From: Melampsora larici-populina 98AG31
Taxonomy: Eukaryota; Basidiomycota; Pucciniomycetes; Pucciniales; Melampsoraceae
Direction of reading: 5' to 3'
Assembly: GCF_000204055.1 (NCBI RefSeq)
Contig: NW_006768790.1
Location: 513,534 to 577,533 of the forward strand
Length of the DNA: 64,000 nt
The notes under the pieces are model-generated. The model was not told the origin of the DNA and made no database searches. It saw only the letters and a list, made by a program, of their open reading frames with translations. Positions 23,580 through 33,573 of the stretch are shown piece by piece (position 1 is the stretch's first letter; every line of letters starts with the position of its first letter). The position numbers and the translations under genes are program-made.

Positions 23580-26500
23580 ACAACGGTTGAAATCACATGA
23601 AACCCTGTGCCCACATCCACCGGAATCACATTGTTGATGATGGCTCCTAGGAAACAATTACTCTAGATGCATTCAGGGCAGTCACAATCAGATAGAACCC
23701 GCCCCAACAGTATGTATATTGGGACATTAACTATTTGGAGACTTAAAAGATGTTCTCTGGAAGCCAACCACAGTTATCCTGTGGCTGTCCCCACAGTCAT
23801 CTGTATGCTTTGTGAGCTCCTTATGTAGAGCAGATGCTCCCAAGTGGGAATGGTTTTGAAACATCTTCATCTGAGCCTTGCGTCAGATCATGATAGCAAA
23901 TCATGAATGTTTATTTGACATTCAGTGTTTAAATCAGAAGAGCAGAGTGCATGAGGCAATCATTATTTTGGAAATTCAACCACACTTCCATGGACTCAAA
24001 GTACTCTTTTGTTATTGTGTGGCGCAAACAAACACCTTACACAGAATCATCAGTGACATGTGACCTGAGCTTTGCAATGTCAATGTTAGTCTCAAGTCAA
24101 ATTGGCAAGGAGTGGAGCAACTATTAAGGCAAGCTCAGACTGCAATTGAAGCACTCACATGTGTAACAGGGTGGAGATAGGTAGGCAAATTGAGAGATCA
24201 GGTCTGAGGTTCCTGGCAAACTCTCAAAAAATATGAACAGGGAAGGGAATAAGTCAGCTTGAGACAATAACTGAGATATACAGAGATTATATCTTTCGAA
24301 AGGGTGCTGGCAAAGTTTTAAGACAGTGCTAGTCACATGTTTCAAGCAGGACAAGATCAAGGGATGGCACGGCTAAAGGTTCAAGACATGTAAGAGATGT
24401 AGTGTCAAGTTACTAGCAAAAAAGGTGAAAATGAATGAGGAAATGATGTCCAGAGGATATGAATTTAGTTGTTCCTTCTACTTCTTGTATCTAACATTTC
24501 GTGAGAACCTTGGCCGTGTATACATAGATGTGTATAACTTTGGAAGTAGATAACATCACCAGGGACAATGGAAAAGGTACAATGATTCATAATGCAATGG
24601 TGAGGTTTAATGGATGAAACATATCTGTTATAGCCACCTGGTTCTTCACTAAGGGCCAGTTAACCCATGTTCCTATTGTGGCATATCCCAGGTTTCTGGG
24701 CCCTGATACACATGCGAGTGTCCCAGGGCCATATACATTGGCTGTACAACTTGAATTTTAGGGTGAGTAGTTGTGTATATGCAACAGCAAGTTTGTTTCC
24801 ATGATTCACGGCTGTAATCAGGAAAATGTTGTTGACCCATCCAAACCTTTTTGTAATCCATTGGTTGTGTGCAGTCTAGACAATATGAACAGCAGCCTAT
24901 GACACTTGATTCAATGAAGCTTCACTTCACACAGTGAGCAGTAGAGAAAAGACCTAGAGGACGGCCTGCTGTATTACCCAGATCAGTGTTGTGGACACCT
25001 CAATCCCATCCGGCAAATGTAAAGACCTTTGATTTTGCTCAAGTTGATACTGCTCTGATTCTTGTTGTTTGACTTTTCCTTTGATATTCATCATGATCAG
25101 CACAAATCCTGCCTGAATGTTATGCTTTTCAATCTGGACGTGACAAGCCTGAACCTTGTAGCTCACATTCACAAACTGGGTGTATCTAAACCCGTGTGAT
25201 GGATTTCAGAGTACCACTAACACCAATTCAAGTTTTCTGGTGCATCGTGATCAGAAGGAGGACCCAGTGATACAGAGTTTACTGTGGAGGTGAACATTGA
25301 AAATATGATGTTGGCTCATGGATTGGATCAACTGCAAGCTGGCATGCATTGAGGAGCATATCAAAGAGGTGTTGGAGTTGAAGGTTCAGCAGAGCATTGT
25401 GATAGAATATTTTCTATTGGGGAATACAAAGTTTGTTGTGAAAACGTCTAGACATCCTTCTACAGAACACCCAAAGCCTCCTGGTGTGTTCTGAAAACTA
25501 CGCAGTGTTGGTCATTCAAAGCCTCAAAACACCATAAGGTGAGAACACACCCAAACAATACTTCTGATATGCTGGGAAACCCTTCTGCAAATTTCCAGAA
25601 CCATCTTTATCTACCCTTTTTGAACTGCCTTTGTGAAATGCCAGTCCAATGATTTCCTGGTTCACTCAAAGTTACATGGAGATTGAATGATATTGTGTCT
25701 CCTACATATTTCACAATGCTTATGCCCCTCAGAGCCCCCCCTACCACTGTGTTAACTAGTGTTGCAAGAATAGCTGTGCCCGCCCACCAGCGGGGCTTGC
25801 CATCTGTATGCCATCAATGCAGCAGGGATGAATTGATAAACAGTCAGTTAAAGGTTTTATTTTCCCTGGGTCCTCTGCTGAGTCTACTCCAGGAGTCTTT
25901 GAAAGTGCCACCTGCAATCATTGCTTCTACTGTCTGAGGAATCTACTACGCAGGACTATCCCAATCCTCAAAGCCTTGTTGATTTGTGGATTGCAGTTTT
26001 CTGCTGGAATCCATTTGATAGCAGATGAAGGAATAAGGCATCTGTCAAACCCATTACTGCTGATCCTAGTGGTTTTTTTCAAGTACACCATTGTACATCC
26101 TTTGTCAACTGGCCATGTAGTAATAGTAGCCCTGCCTTCCAAGAGTTCTTTAACAGGGAACTCTCTTCTTCTTCTTTGTTGTTGTTCAAAGCAAAGTACA
26201 CATACACTACAACAGATGTAATTTTTTCCAGGTGTTAAAGGAAAGTATTTGTAGAAAAAACCTGGGACAACAGGATGCAAGCACAAAATCCAAGAAAATG
26301 TGCACCATGTTCCCAGATGTTGGAGACATTATGAGTATTTTTTCATATTTACATTAAGATATTGGTAAATGTACTAACAATAAAGGCTCAAAACAATGAA
26401 CAAACGACTTGTAACAATACATGAGGTATCAAACGTCAATTGTGGCGTGACTAATAGCCTCCTTTTGATGAGTGTTTTTTTCACTTCACTTTGCCACCAC

Positions 26501-27212
26501 GAGACACAGGTGGGTTTTTTCCAAAGAAACAGTCAGATGAGCTCTGTCGAGATTCTGAAGAGGCCATTTCCTTCAGAACTCGACAGAGTCATGATTGTGT
26601 TGATTCATTGAGGCTCCTTGTTTTGAGATTTGAAATTTCGACCCCTAAGATTGTTATGTGTGACCTCCGAAAGGCTTGAGAGATGGTCAATTGACTCCCT
26701 GTAATGTCTTTGAACAAACTTGTTACTTGTTTCCCAGCTGGATTCTTGTGAGCTGGCACATTTTGAATCTCCTTTTTTCTAATCGAAGCTGGGTACAAGA
26801 TGCTGAACTCATACCAGCCGGTTTCAGAAATAATATCAAAGTAATATTGAATGCAATAGGATGGATTGCATCCAACAGTGACCCAAATCTCACTTTTTGG
26901 GGCTATTGGTCATGCCAGAGATGTCGTTTAATGTGCAAGTCCCTTGTGCCTCGGCTTTGGGTTACTGTGAGCTTTTGCATGATCAGACTTGGGTTAAGTT
27001 AGGCTGTTTAGAGGCGGCATAAGCAGCCTTGATCTCACACCAGAAGAGAGTGAGCTCTATTTAAGCAAAAGGCAAACGCTGGTCCATCCTTCACCCCAAT
27101 TATTGTTGTAAACAATGAACCTGCTACCTGGTCTGCTGCAGATTAATTTGATGTTTGAATTTTTTTCACCTTTTATCAATGCAAGCATGTGGAAACACAA
27201 TTTTAGCACCGC
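23580..27212. other. Unrecognised sequence up to the Ty3 element
   Basis: Short open frames on both strands (for example 25927-26286 minus, 26676-27002 plus) carry no motif I recognise. A strong hairpin lies at 26542-26589. A GC-rich word pair (GCCCGCCCACCAGCGGGGC) is at about 25778-25796. Confidence 0.4.
26542..26589. repeat. Hairpin, stem about 19 bp
   Basis: CTCTGTCGAGATTCTGAAG is separated by 10 nt from CTTCAGAACTCGACAGAG. The stem has one bulged base. Confidence 0.7.
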
Positions 27213-27217
27213 ACACT
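27213..27217. other. Target-site duplication ACACT, left copy
   Basis: ACACT immediately before the left LTR is repeated at 48060-48064 immediately after the right LTR. A 5-bp duplication is standard for LTR retrotransposon integrases. Confidence 0.85.
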
Positions 27218-27417
27218 TGTTAAGGACAGGGGTCGGGGTTGGTTCTCTTTGAGGTCAGAGGCTCAGCAAGGTGGTTCTGTCTATATGATAGATTGTCAGA
27301 TAGAGAACAGAGCTACAGATGGCATGGTCTACAAGCTAGAGTACACACTCAATACGTGACATGTGAGATGATGTAATATATCACGTGAGGTTTCACCGGT
27401 TCCCTGGGATCATAACA
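27218..27417 (-). repeat. 3' LTR (left end of the minus-strand element)
   Basis: Begins TGTTAAGGACAGG and ends GGATCATAACA in plus orientation, so TG...CA in either direction. It matches the split right LTR over 200 bp with six differences. Confidence 0.92.
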
Positions 27418-27431
27418 TTATCCCCCCTTTT
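27418..27431 (-). promoter_or_regulatory. Polypurine tract
   Basis: On the minus strand AAAAGGGGGGATAA directly abuts the 3' LTR, where plus-strand DNA synthesis of LTR elements is primed. Confidence 0.8.
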
Positions 27432-27511
27432 ACGCCCAAGCTCCCTCTTGTAAGCTCTGTGTTCCATCCACGGGCAGCATTAAAAAACCCGTTGGGAAAA
27501 AGCTTGCCCTC

Positions 27512-28247
27512 TCACTTCTTTCTCCTTGTCCTTCTATGTCTTGAAGCCGCGTCTGGGAATTTTGATTTGAATTTATTTGATAGGTCCATGCTATTCCTCA
27601 AATTTTCTTCTGGTTCCCATGAGTGATGTTCTGAATTGAATCCCTTCCAAGCTACTAAATCTTGTATCTTCTTATACCTTTTTCGACCATCTAACATTTC
27701 AGCTACTTCCCACTCCTTGTTCTGTTCAATCATAATTGGTTCTGGTGTGGGCTGTCTTCTCCCTTCAATAGTGTCCGGCACGTGTTTCCTCAGTACAGAC
27801 ACGTGAAAAACAGGATGGATGCCTCTCATAGAGAGCGGTAACGTTAGTTTATAAGCGGATTTTGAAATTCTTTCAATGATATTAAAAGGCCCGATCCACT
27901 TATGGTCTAATTTTGGGGATGGTCTCGTCGTTGAAATGTTCTTGCTGTTGATCCAGACTTGATCTCCTACAGTCCATTCGGGTGTTGGTCTTGTTCCTTT
28001 GTCAAATTGAGTCTTCATCTGTTCCTGTGCAATTCAGAGACACTCAGTCAATTCTGTTTGCACTTGATTTATCAGTTCTATTCTCTCGTCAACAGCCGGT
28101 AAACACTGTGTAGTGGATGGTACTCCCCCAAACAAAGGTTCAAAACCGTAATTGGCTTTGAAAGGTGATACGCCGGTCGATGAGTGATCTTTGTTGTTGT
28201 AAGAAAACTCTCCAATTGGCAGTAGATCCACCCAATTATCTTGGCGG
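27512..28247 (-). pseudogene. Ty3 integrase C-terminal half with GPY/F motif and chromodomain
   Basis: From 28247 the frame continues the integrase core (VDLLPIGEFSYNNKDHSSTG, then SPFKANYGFEP, the usual end of the catalytic core). A TGA stop follows at 28034-28036. The second open segment (28018-27512) holds GDQVWINSKNI, the GPY/F-type PKLDHKWIGPF..I, IHPVFHVSVLRK, and a C-terminal chromodomain (EWEVAEMLDGRKRYKK, YLVAWKG-like DLVAWKGF, SWEPEENL). It ends in a basic tail RHRRTRRKK. Integrase inserts element DNA, and chromodomains of this group are thought to steer it to histone-marked chromatin. The upstream half of the integrase is separated by the CACTA insert at 28251-29631. Confidence 0.88.
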
Positions 28248-28250
28248 TAA

Positions 28251-29631
28251 CACTACACCAAATGACATCTTTACCCAGGGGTATAGAAAAGTAGTGCGGG
28301 CATAGAAAACTATGGGTGAAGTACTATTCTATACCCATAGAGATTGTGTCCTCTCTGCCTAGACATACCATTCTGCTCTATACCCACAGATGAAAATATC
28401 CACATGACCACAGGGACTGAATATAAATTCAGACTCAAAGCCCTTCTTGAGCCTTGTCCAATGGGAAAGCATGGTCCATCAGTCATATTGTACACCCACT
28501 TTGGCAACCGGTGTGTGACCTATGCAACCGACTGTGCACCACCAAAAAAGCACAGTGATTTTCGGTTGCATATGTCACCCAAAAATCTTGTTTGGTAAAC
28601 AAAAATGCAACAAAAGAGATACACGGATCTCTGCACATATGTGCAAAGATTGTGCGCATTCTTGAAAACAACTAAAAGTCGAATATTTTCAAATTAATGC
28701 GACTGCGACTTTTCATTGTTCTCTCTTCTCAAGCCATCACCACCAGTTATTTCGGACCTCACCATTTTTTTTCTTTGTTTTCTACAAGTCCTTTTCTCTT
28801 CAATTGCAAACCATTCAAATCATCACCACCTCAACCTTTTTCTCTACTTAAACTTTTCAATCTCATTGTGGTGTTGATTCAGACTCAAATCTGACTTCCT
28901 CAAAAGACATCATTTCCACCAATTCAACTTTGCTGCCAACAGTGAAGAGCTTGGTCATTGACCATGTTATCATCAATCAAATTGCTTAAAAAATAATTGC
29001 AGAAGTTGAACAGGTAGATGATATTGAGAGCAATGAGAGCGATTAAGTTTTTTTTTTGGTTTTTGAACTCAATCAACAAATGACCTTGTTGTTCCAAATG
29101 GTAAAAGACACCATTGTGATTCATTATCACCATGGTGATTTTGCTTTTTATTTGGTTACCAAGCCTTTCTAACAAGCACACTGTTGTGTGGTTTTACATA
29201 TACATACACGGTGAGAAATTTTCTCACCGTGATGTGAAAGTTGTATTAAATTATTAATGCAACTTTTTTTTGCCAAAATGGGTGGTACATATGTAAAAAG
29301 TGTCTGTCAATCTGTGTAAGATTGTGCATACATACTCACATACATTGCTGAACATGGTTGAGGATCTCTTTTATCACCATAGAATTGTATTTTAGGATAA
29401 AAATATCAAAAAACAGAAAATTGAGATTCTGCGCACTGTAGCACTGCCTTTGGGTTCCAATACATACAGCTGAGTCAGGGCAAAGATAATACTCAATTTC
29501 TCAATCCGAAATATCTTACATAGGTTTATCAAAAGCATTTTTTATTGGTATAGAAAAGTACCCTACCAATAGTTTTCTATGCCCACACTACTTTTCTATA
29601 CCCCTGGGTAAAGATGTCATTTGTTGTAGTG
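28251..29631. mobile_element. Non-autonomous CACTA/EnSpm element, 1,381 bp, inside the integrase
   Basis: The 85-bp terminal inverted repeats (28251-28335, 29547-29631) begin CACTACAMCAAATGACATC and are about 88 percent identical by eye. TAA flanks both sides (28248-28250, 29632-29634), a 3-bp duplication. The subterminal zones repeat the word GGTATAGAAAAGTA in both orientations. CACTACA ends, 3-bp duplications and subterminal repeats are hallmarks of CACTA/EnSpm elements. No transposase frame is present; the interior is AT-rich with short meaningless frames, so it depends on an element elsewhere. Cutting it out at the duplication leaves the integrase frame contiguous. Confidence 0.92.
29207..29231. 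repeat. Perfect 12-bp stem hairpin inside the CACTA element
   Basis: CACGGTGAGAAA, one T, then TTTCTCACCGTG. It is GC-richer than the DNA around it. Confidence 0.8.
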
Positions 29632-29634
29632 TAA

Positions 29635-30446
29635 GTGACGAAGTGTCGCAAATATTGTTCGATAACTTTGTTGACAATCTCGGTTTGTCCGTTGGTACGA
29701 GGGTGATATGCTGTGGAAGGGTGTAAGCGTATGCCAAAACGCCTGTCCAGCTCTGCCGTGATGTGAGATATAAAGATACTCCCTCTATCCAATGTGATAG
29801 TTTTCGGTGTTCCATGTAGCTTCCATACATGTTGTGTCATCAAATCTGCTAGTGTCTCGGCGTTCATGGTCTCCTTACATGGGATGAAGTGAGCCATTTT
29901 GGCAAGGCGGTCGACTACGGTGAGGATGCTATCGAGTCCTTGTGATGGCGGCAGGCCCGTGATCAGGTTGTAGCTGATGTCCGTCTAAGGGCCAGCTGGT
30001 ATTGGTAATGGTTCAAGAGTGCCAAACGGTTTCTTAGTACTGGTTTTGCTGCGTAAACAAGAGTCACATGTGTCAACATATTTATTAACGTATACTTTCA
30101 GCGAGGGCCAAGTGAAACTCCTTCTGATCAGGCTAAGGGTCTTAGCGCGTCCTGGGTGACCAGCTAGTAAACTGTTGTGTCTACTTCTCAGAATTTGGAG
30201 CTTGATGTTTTCATTGTCCGGTACTTTGATCCTACCCTGGTTGTACAGAACTCCGTCTTTTACTTGATATTGCAACACTGCACTCTTGATTCTCAATGAT
30301 ATAGGATTCTCTGTGATCTGGATGAGTTCTGATAGTCTCGGGCTGTCAGTGGTTGCTTGGCGGATCAGTTGAATGATGTCTTCGTTGTTCATGATTGTGT
30401 CCTTTGAACTTTGGTCTTCTGATACACCTAATACGTCTACTTCAAA
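29635..30446 (-). pseudogene. Ty3 integrase N-terminal half (zinc finger and catalytic core)
   Basis: The frame 30392-29985 holds a linker and the HHCC zinc finger: RSRHNSLLAGHPGRAKTLSL with two histidines, then YVDTCDSCLRSKT with the paired cysteines. After a TAG stop at 29985-29987 the core continues: [20 protein letters not shown] contains the first catalytic Asp. [10 protein letters not shown] stands where the second Asp (usual D.G..F.S) lies. [17 protein letters not shown] contains the catalytic Glu (usual HP.TDGQTE). All three acidic residues are visible. The stop and the CACTA insert that follows break the protein. Confidence 0.88.
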
Positions 30447-30924
30447 CTAGTGGTTGGAGTTGTCCAGGTGGATGTCTTCACACATGAAAAATGATTCTAC
30501 ACTTGCAATTTTGGGTGAGAATGTGTCGGGAGTGATGTTCTCCGGTCGTATCAACTGGCCGAATGTGAGTTTATCTTCATCGGTGGGGACTAGGTCAGGC
30601 CTGCGTGATAATGCGTCTGGTTTCGCCGAATGCCTTCCGGGTCTGAACTTAATTTGGAAATCAAAGCAGCCAAATAATTCCGCCCATCTGGCCTGTCGTC
30701 TTGTCAGTTGCTTGGTAGTCATGAAGGATTCCAGGTTGCGGTGGTCCGTGTAAACAATGACGTCAAGCCTATTGGGGTTGCCTTTGAGGTAGTGCCTCCA
30801 TTCTTCAAAGGAAGCTACAATTGCCAATAACTCCTTGTCAAAAATCTTGTAGTTGTGTTCCGCCTGGACTAATGAGCGTGATAGATACGCTACGGGGTGC
30901 ATCTCGCCGTCCGAGTTTACCGTA
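30447..30924 (-). pseudogene. Ty3 RNase H fragment
   Basis: Contains MHPVAYLSRSLVQAEHNYKI with the Glu of the FDKELLAIV block. VIVYTDHRNLESFM follows, then RRQARWAELFGCFDFQIKF and RPGRHSAKPDALSR. These are the standard C-terminal RNase H motifs of Ty3 elements, which degrade the RNA strand during reverse transcription. The N-terminal part of RNase H is missing because the frame is fused by deletion to the RT N-terminus at about 30925. It ends at a TAG (30447-30449). Confidence 0.88.
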
Positions 30925-31413
30925 TGCGTTCCGCATATCTAACTTTGTGAAGTCCTCAGCGTCAAGCAAGCTATCCACAAGGTCCATAGTGAGCGGCAGT
31001 GGATACTTGTTCTTGATTGTAAGTGCATTAAGTTTGCGGTAGTCAAAGCAGGGCCTGAGTTTGCCGTCTTTCTTGCCGGTGAACAGCACTGGTGCCGCCC
31101 ATGGTGAGGTTGTACAACGGATAGTGCCGTTGGCGAGTCCTGTGTTCACCATCTCTTCCAGAGCCTCGGTTTCCGCAGGTGACAGAGGTATGATTCGGCT
31201 GGCCTGGGGTTGGGCTCCTTTGACTAGGTCCACTCTGAAGTTGTATTTGCGTCGTGGTGGTAAAACTGAGGCTTGGGTTTTGGAGAACATGTGGAGGTAG
31301 CGGTGGTAAATGGCGGGTACCATTTCTCGTACTGTTTTCTTGGGTTGGTTCTTCTTCTCATCGGCAGCTAACCGTGCTGATGTCGACCATGATGTACGTG
31401 CCACGTCGACCAT
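30925..31413 (-). pseudogene. Ty3 reverse transcriptase N-terminal part, catalytic core deleted
   Basis: Starts near VREMVPAIYHRYLHMFSK. It carries LPPRRKYNFRVDLV, SPAETEALEEMVNTGLANGT, SPWAAPVLFTGKKDGKLRPC and FDYRKLNALTIKNKYPLPL. It then reaches FTKLDMRNAYG, the block with the first catalytic Asp. Immediately after this the reading changes frame into the RNase H sequence. The palm with the F/YxDD motif, the thumb and the start of RNase H, about 250 residues in related elements, are absent. A deletion junction at about 30925 is the simplest explanation. Confidence 0.88.
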
Positions 31414-31439
31414 GATGTACGTGCCACGTCGACATTGAT

Positions 31440-32307
31440 CTGTGAGTCAAACTTTAAGGGGAAAAGGGGCTTTCCAGCTGATTCGGGTGAAGGTAATGAT
31501 AAGGCAGCATCAAACTCACATTGCGGGGACTCAAAAGTATTAATCATAATACAAGCCCCCTTGTCAAAGTTCCTAGCTTTCCCCTTTGGTACTTCATTCG
31601 AGTCCTCAGGGGGGGGTTTTCAGCTCTGACGAGACTGGTAGGACAGTCGCAATGGATTCAGGTGGGTACGGGAGTGCAGTCTTGATGTGTGCGTTGGTCA
31701 GGGTCGTTGGGTTTGTTTTGTGCTGTGTCTCAAAATCCTGGATGGTAATAGGCTTGCCAGCTGATTTGTGAGATGAAGATAAAGGGTGCGAGTCGAACTC
31801 ACATTGCGGGGGCATGTGCGTAGACAAAATGTTGCGCGCCCCCTTGTCAGATTCCCTAGCTTGCCCTGTTGGTCTCTCCTTCAAGCCTTCAGAGGATTGA
31901 TGCGGGTGTGACGAAACTGACAGTACAGTTGCAATGGCGGTCGATTTCAACGTTTCTTCGTCTAAGTCAGGCGGTTTCGTAGTAGTCGTGGGCTGATCCG
32001 GGATATCTGGTGTCTGTGGTGCGAATTCTAGGGGGCAAACAAGCTTGCCAGCTGCTTTGGTGACAGTCTTAGAAGGAATGGTATTGAACTCACATTGCGG
32101 GGACTCAAAAGTATTATGGTTAATACAAGCCCCCTCGTCAAAGTTCCTAGCTTTCCCCTTTAGTACTTCATTCGAGTCCTCCGGGGGGGTTTTCGGCTCT
32201 GACGAGACTGATATGACAGTCGCAAAGGCGTCTTGGTGGTCAATACTCGGTCTGATGGTTCCAGTTGTCCAATCGATACGTTGGTGATTGTCCTTGATCC
32301 AAGGCAT
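31440..32307 (-). pseudogene. Ty3 polyprotein linker with three internal repeats
   Basis: Between protease and RT lies a Ser/Pro/Glu-rich linker built of three related units of about 75-110 residues. Each has ATV..VSS....., a GKAR-NFD-GAC or GQAR-SDKGAR block, and PQCEF followed by a K.AGK-type block. Unit positions are about 32240-32040, 31935-31745 and 31650-31440. Units one and three are near-identical at DNA level over about 100 bp. The third unit has eight Gs (plus strand, 31609-31616) where unit one has seven (32183-32189). The eighth base shifts the frame and gives an immediate TGA. The function of the linker is unknown. Confidence 0.85.
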
Positions 32308-32320
32308 CCCAAGAATGCCG

Positions 32321-32740
32321 TCATACGTGTTCTTGATGGTTGTGATGATGAAATGTGAGGGGTTGTTGTTGTGATCGATTGATCAATAGGTCCACCTTGT
32401 AAGATGATGTTGACTTGGATCCATTGAATCCAGTGACATCTCTTGAGGTACGCACTGTGTGGCGGAGGAGGCCGGCTCTTGAGGCGTAAGCTTTGCCTAA
32501 TACATTATGGGGAGCTCCTGAATCAACCAGGAGGCGGGCTGGAGGTATCTTAATAGGTGTGGCTCGGGGGACATGGGTCAGAGAAAAAGAAACTGGCAGA
32601 AATAGATGTGGGTTGTCATTATTGCACATTACAACAGTGCTAGCTCCTAATTCTAAAATACCCTGATAGTCCTCCCTACTCAAGCTTGGCACAACCGTCA
32701 GGCTTGAGTGCCTCCATTTTTTGACTCGTTGGCACGACAA
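32321..32740 (-). pseudogene. Ty3 aspartic protease segment
   Basis: Contains ARLLVDSGAPHNVLGKAYA, the D-S/T-G active-site motif of retropepsin-like proteases that cut the polyprotein. SREDYQGILELGAS lies upstream. The frame leaves the protease fold at about 32345 in LLINRSQQQPLTF, where a frameshift precedes the GMPWIKDNH block that begins the linker frame. Confidence 0.85.
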
Positions 32741-32958
32741 CTACCCTCTCCTCTCACATGATCTCTAACTCCTAACACCTCCAGCTTCCCCTCTAATTCA
32801 GCAATCTTAGCTCCATAAAAGTCTCTGCCCTTCTTTCTACAGTTAGGGCATTCATTGGCACGGTGACCTTGTCTAGAACAATTGAAACACGACCCGGTAC
32901 GTAATCTTCTCTGCTTCTCCTCCTCGGTTAAACGGACAAAAGAAGATGATACATCCAT
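32698..32958 (-). pseudogene. Gag zinc-knuckle (nucleocapsid) segment
   Basis: CFNCSRQGHRANEC is a CX2CX4HX4C zinc knuckle that binds element RNA. A short coiled-coil-like stretch (AKIAELEGKLEVLG) follows. The segment is separated from the gag core by a TGA at 32971-32973, in frame with it. The TGA is probably a former CGA. Confidence 0.88.
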
Positions 32959-32970
32959 TGCATTAGGGTC

Positions 32971-33424
32971 TCATACTGGAGCCGTTTGGTTGATTGAGGT
33001 GTCAATAGTTCCATGAAGCTTGTTGTCTAATTTGATGGCGAGGTTTGAGATTTGCTTGATGGAGTTGAACTCCTCTTGACATAGGACCCTTGCCACTCTA
33101 ATATCCTTCTTTAAACCCTGTTTGTACTGACTTCTAAGGGTCGGAACTTCCCATCCGGTTTTATGTGAGTGAAGATTAAATTCATGAGTGTAGGCGGCTA
33201 CAGTGGTCTTCTGGGATAATGACCTGAGTGCTTTCTCGGCTTTAGCCTTTTTTTCAGTATCAAAATACATGGATTCAAAATTTTGTACAAAACGTTCAAA
33301 TGTGACTAGATGAGCAGTTTCGGCGTTGCGTAGTTCGATTGTCAACGGCTGGGCCCACGCGCTTGCCGTACCAGTGAGGTAAGATAACGCAAAAACAACC
33401 TTGCTACGGTCGTTCTCCAACAAG
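32971..33424 (-). pseudogene. Gag core (capsid) C-terminal part
   Basis: From the CACTA-2 boundary the frame reads LLENDRSKVVFALSYLTGTA and then SAWAQPLTIELRN. FERFVQNFESMYFDTEKKAK, LRSLSQKTTVAAYTHEFNL and YKQGLKKDIRVARVL follow. This is the retrotransposon gag fold of Ty3 elements. The N-terminal neighbour of this protein lies 3.5 kb away, beyond the insert at 33428-36960. Confidence 0.88.
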
Positions 33425-33573
33425 TAACACAGTGCCCGTGGAGAAGGCCCCCGACGTCGGGGGCCCAAAGATCTTGGCAATTTTGTTGCATTTGTGTGAT
33501 TTTTGTGGCCCAAACGCGTACAATTATCCACAAAGGGGAAGATTGGAAGAATATTCCTTATGCTGAACTTCAT

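Noticed and set aside
25778..25796. Partner of the 17811 GC hairpin as ends of one large element
   Set aside because: Both share GGCGGGC-like words, but the order of bases does not form a convincing inverted repeat and no duplication flanks them.
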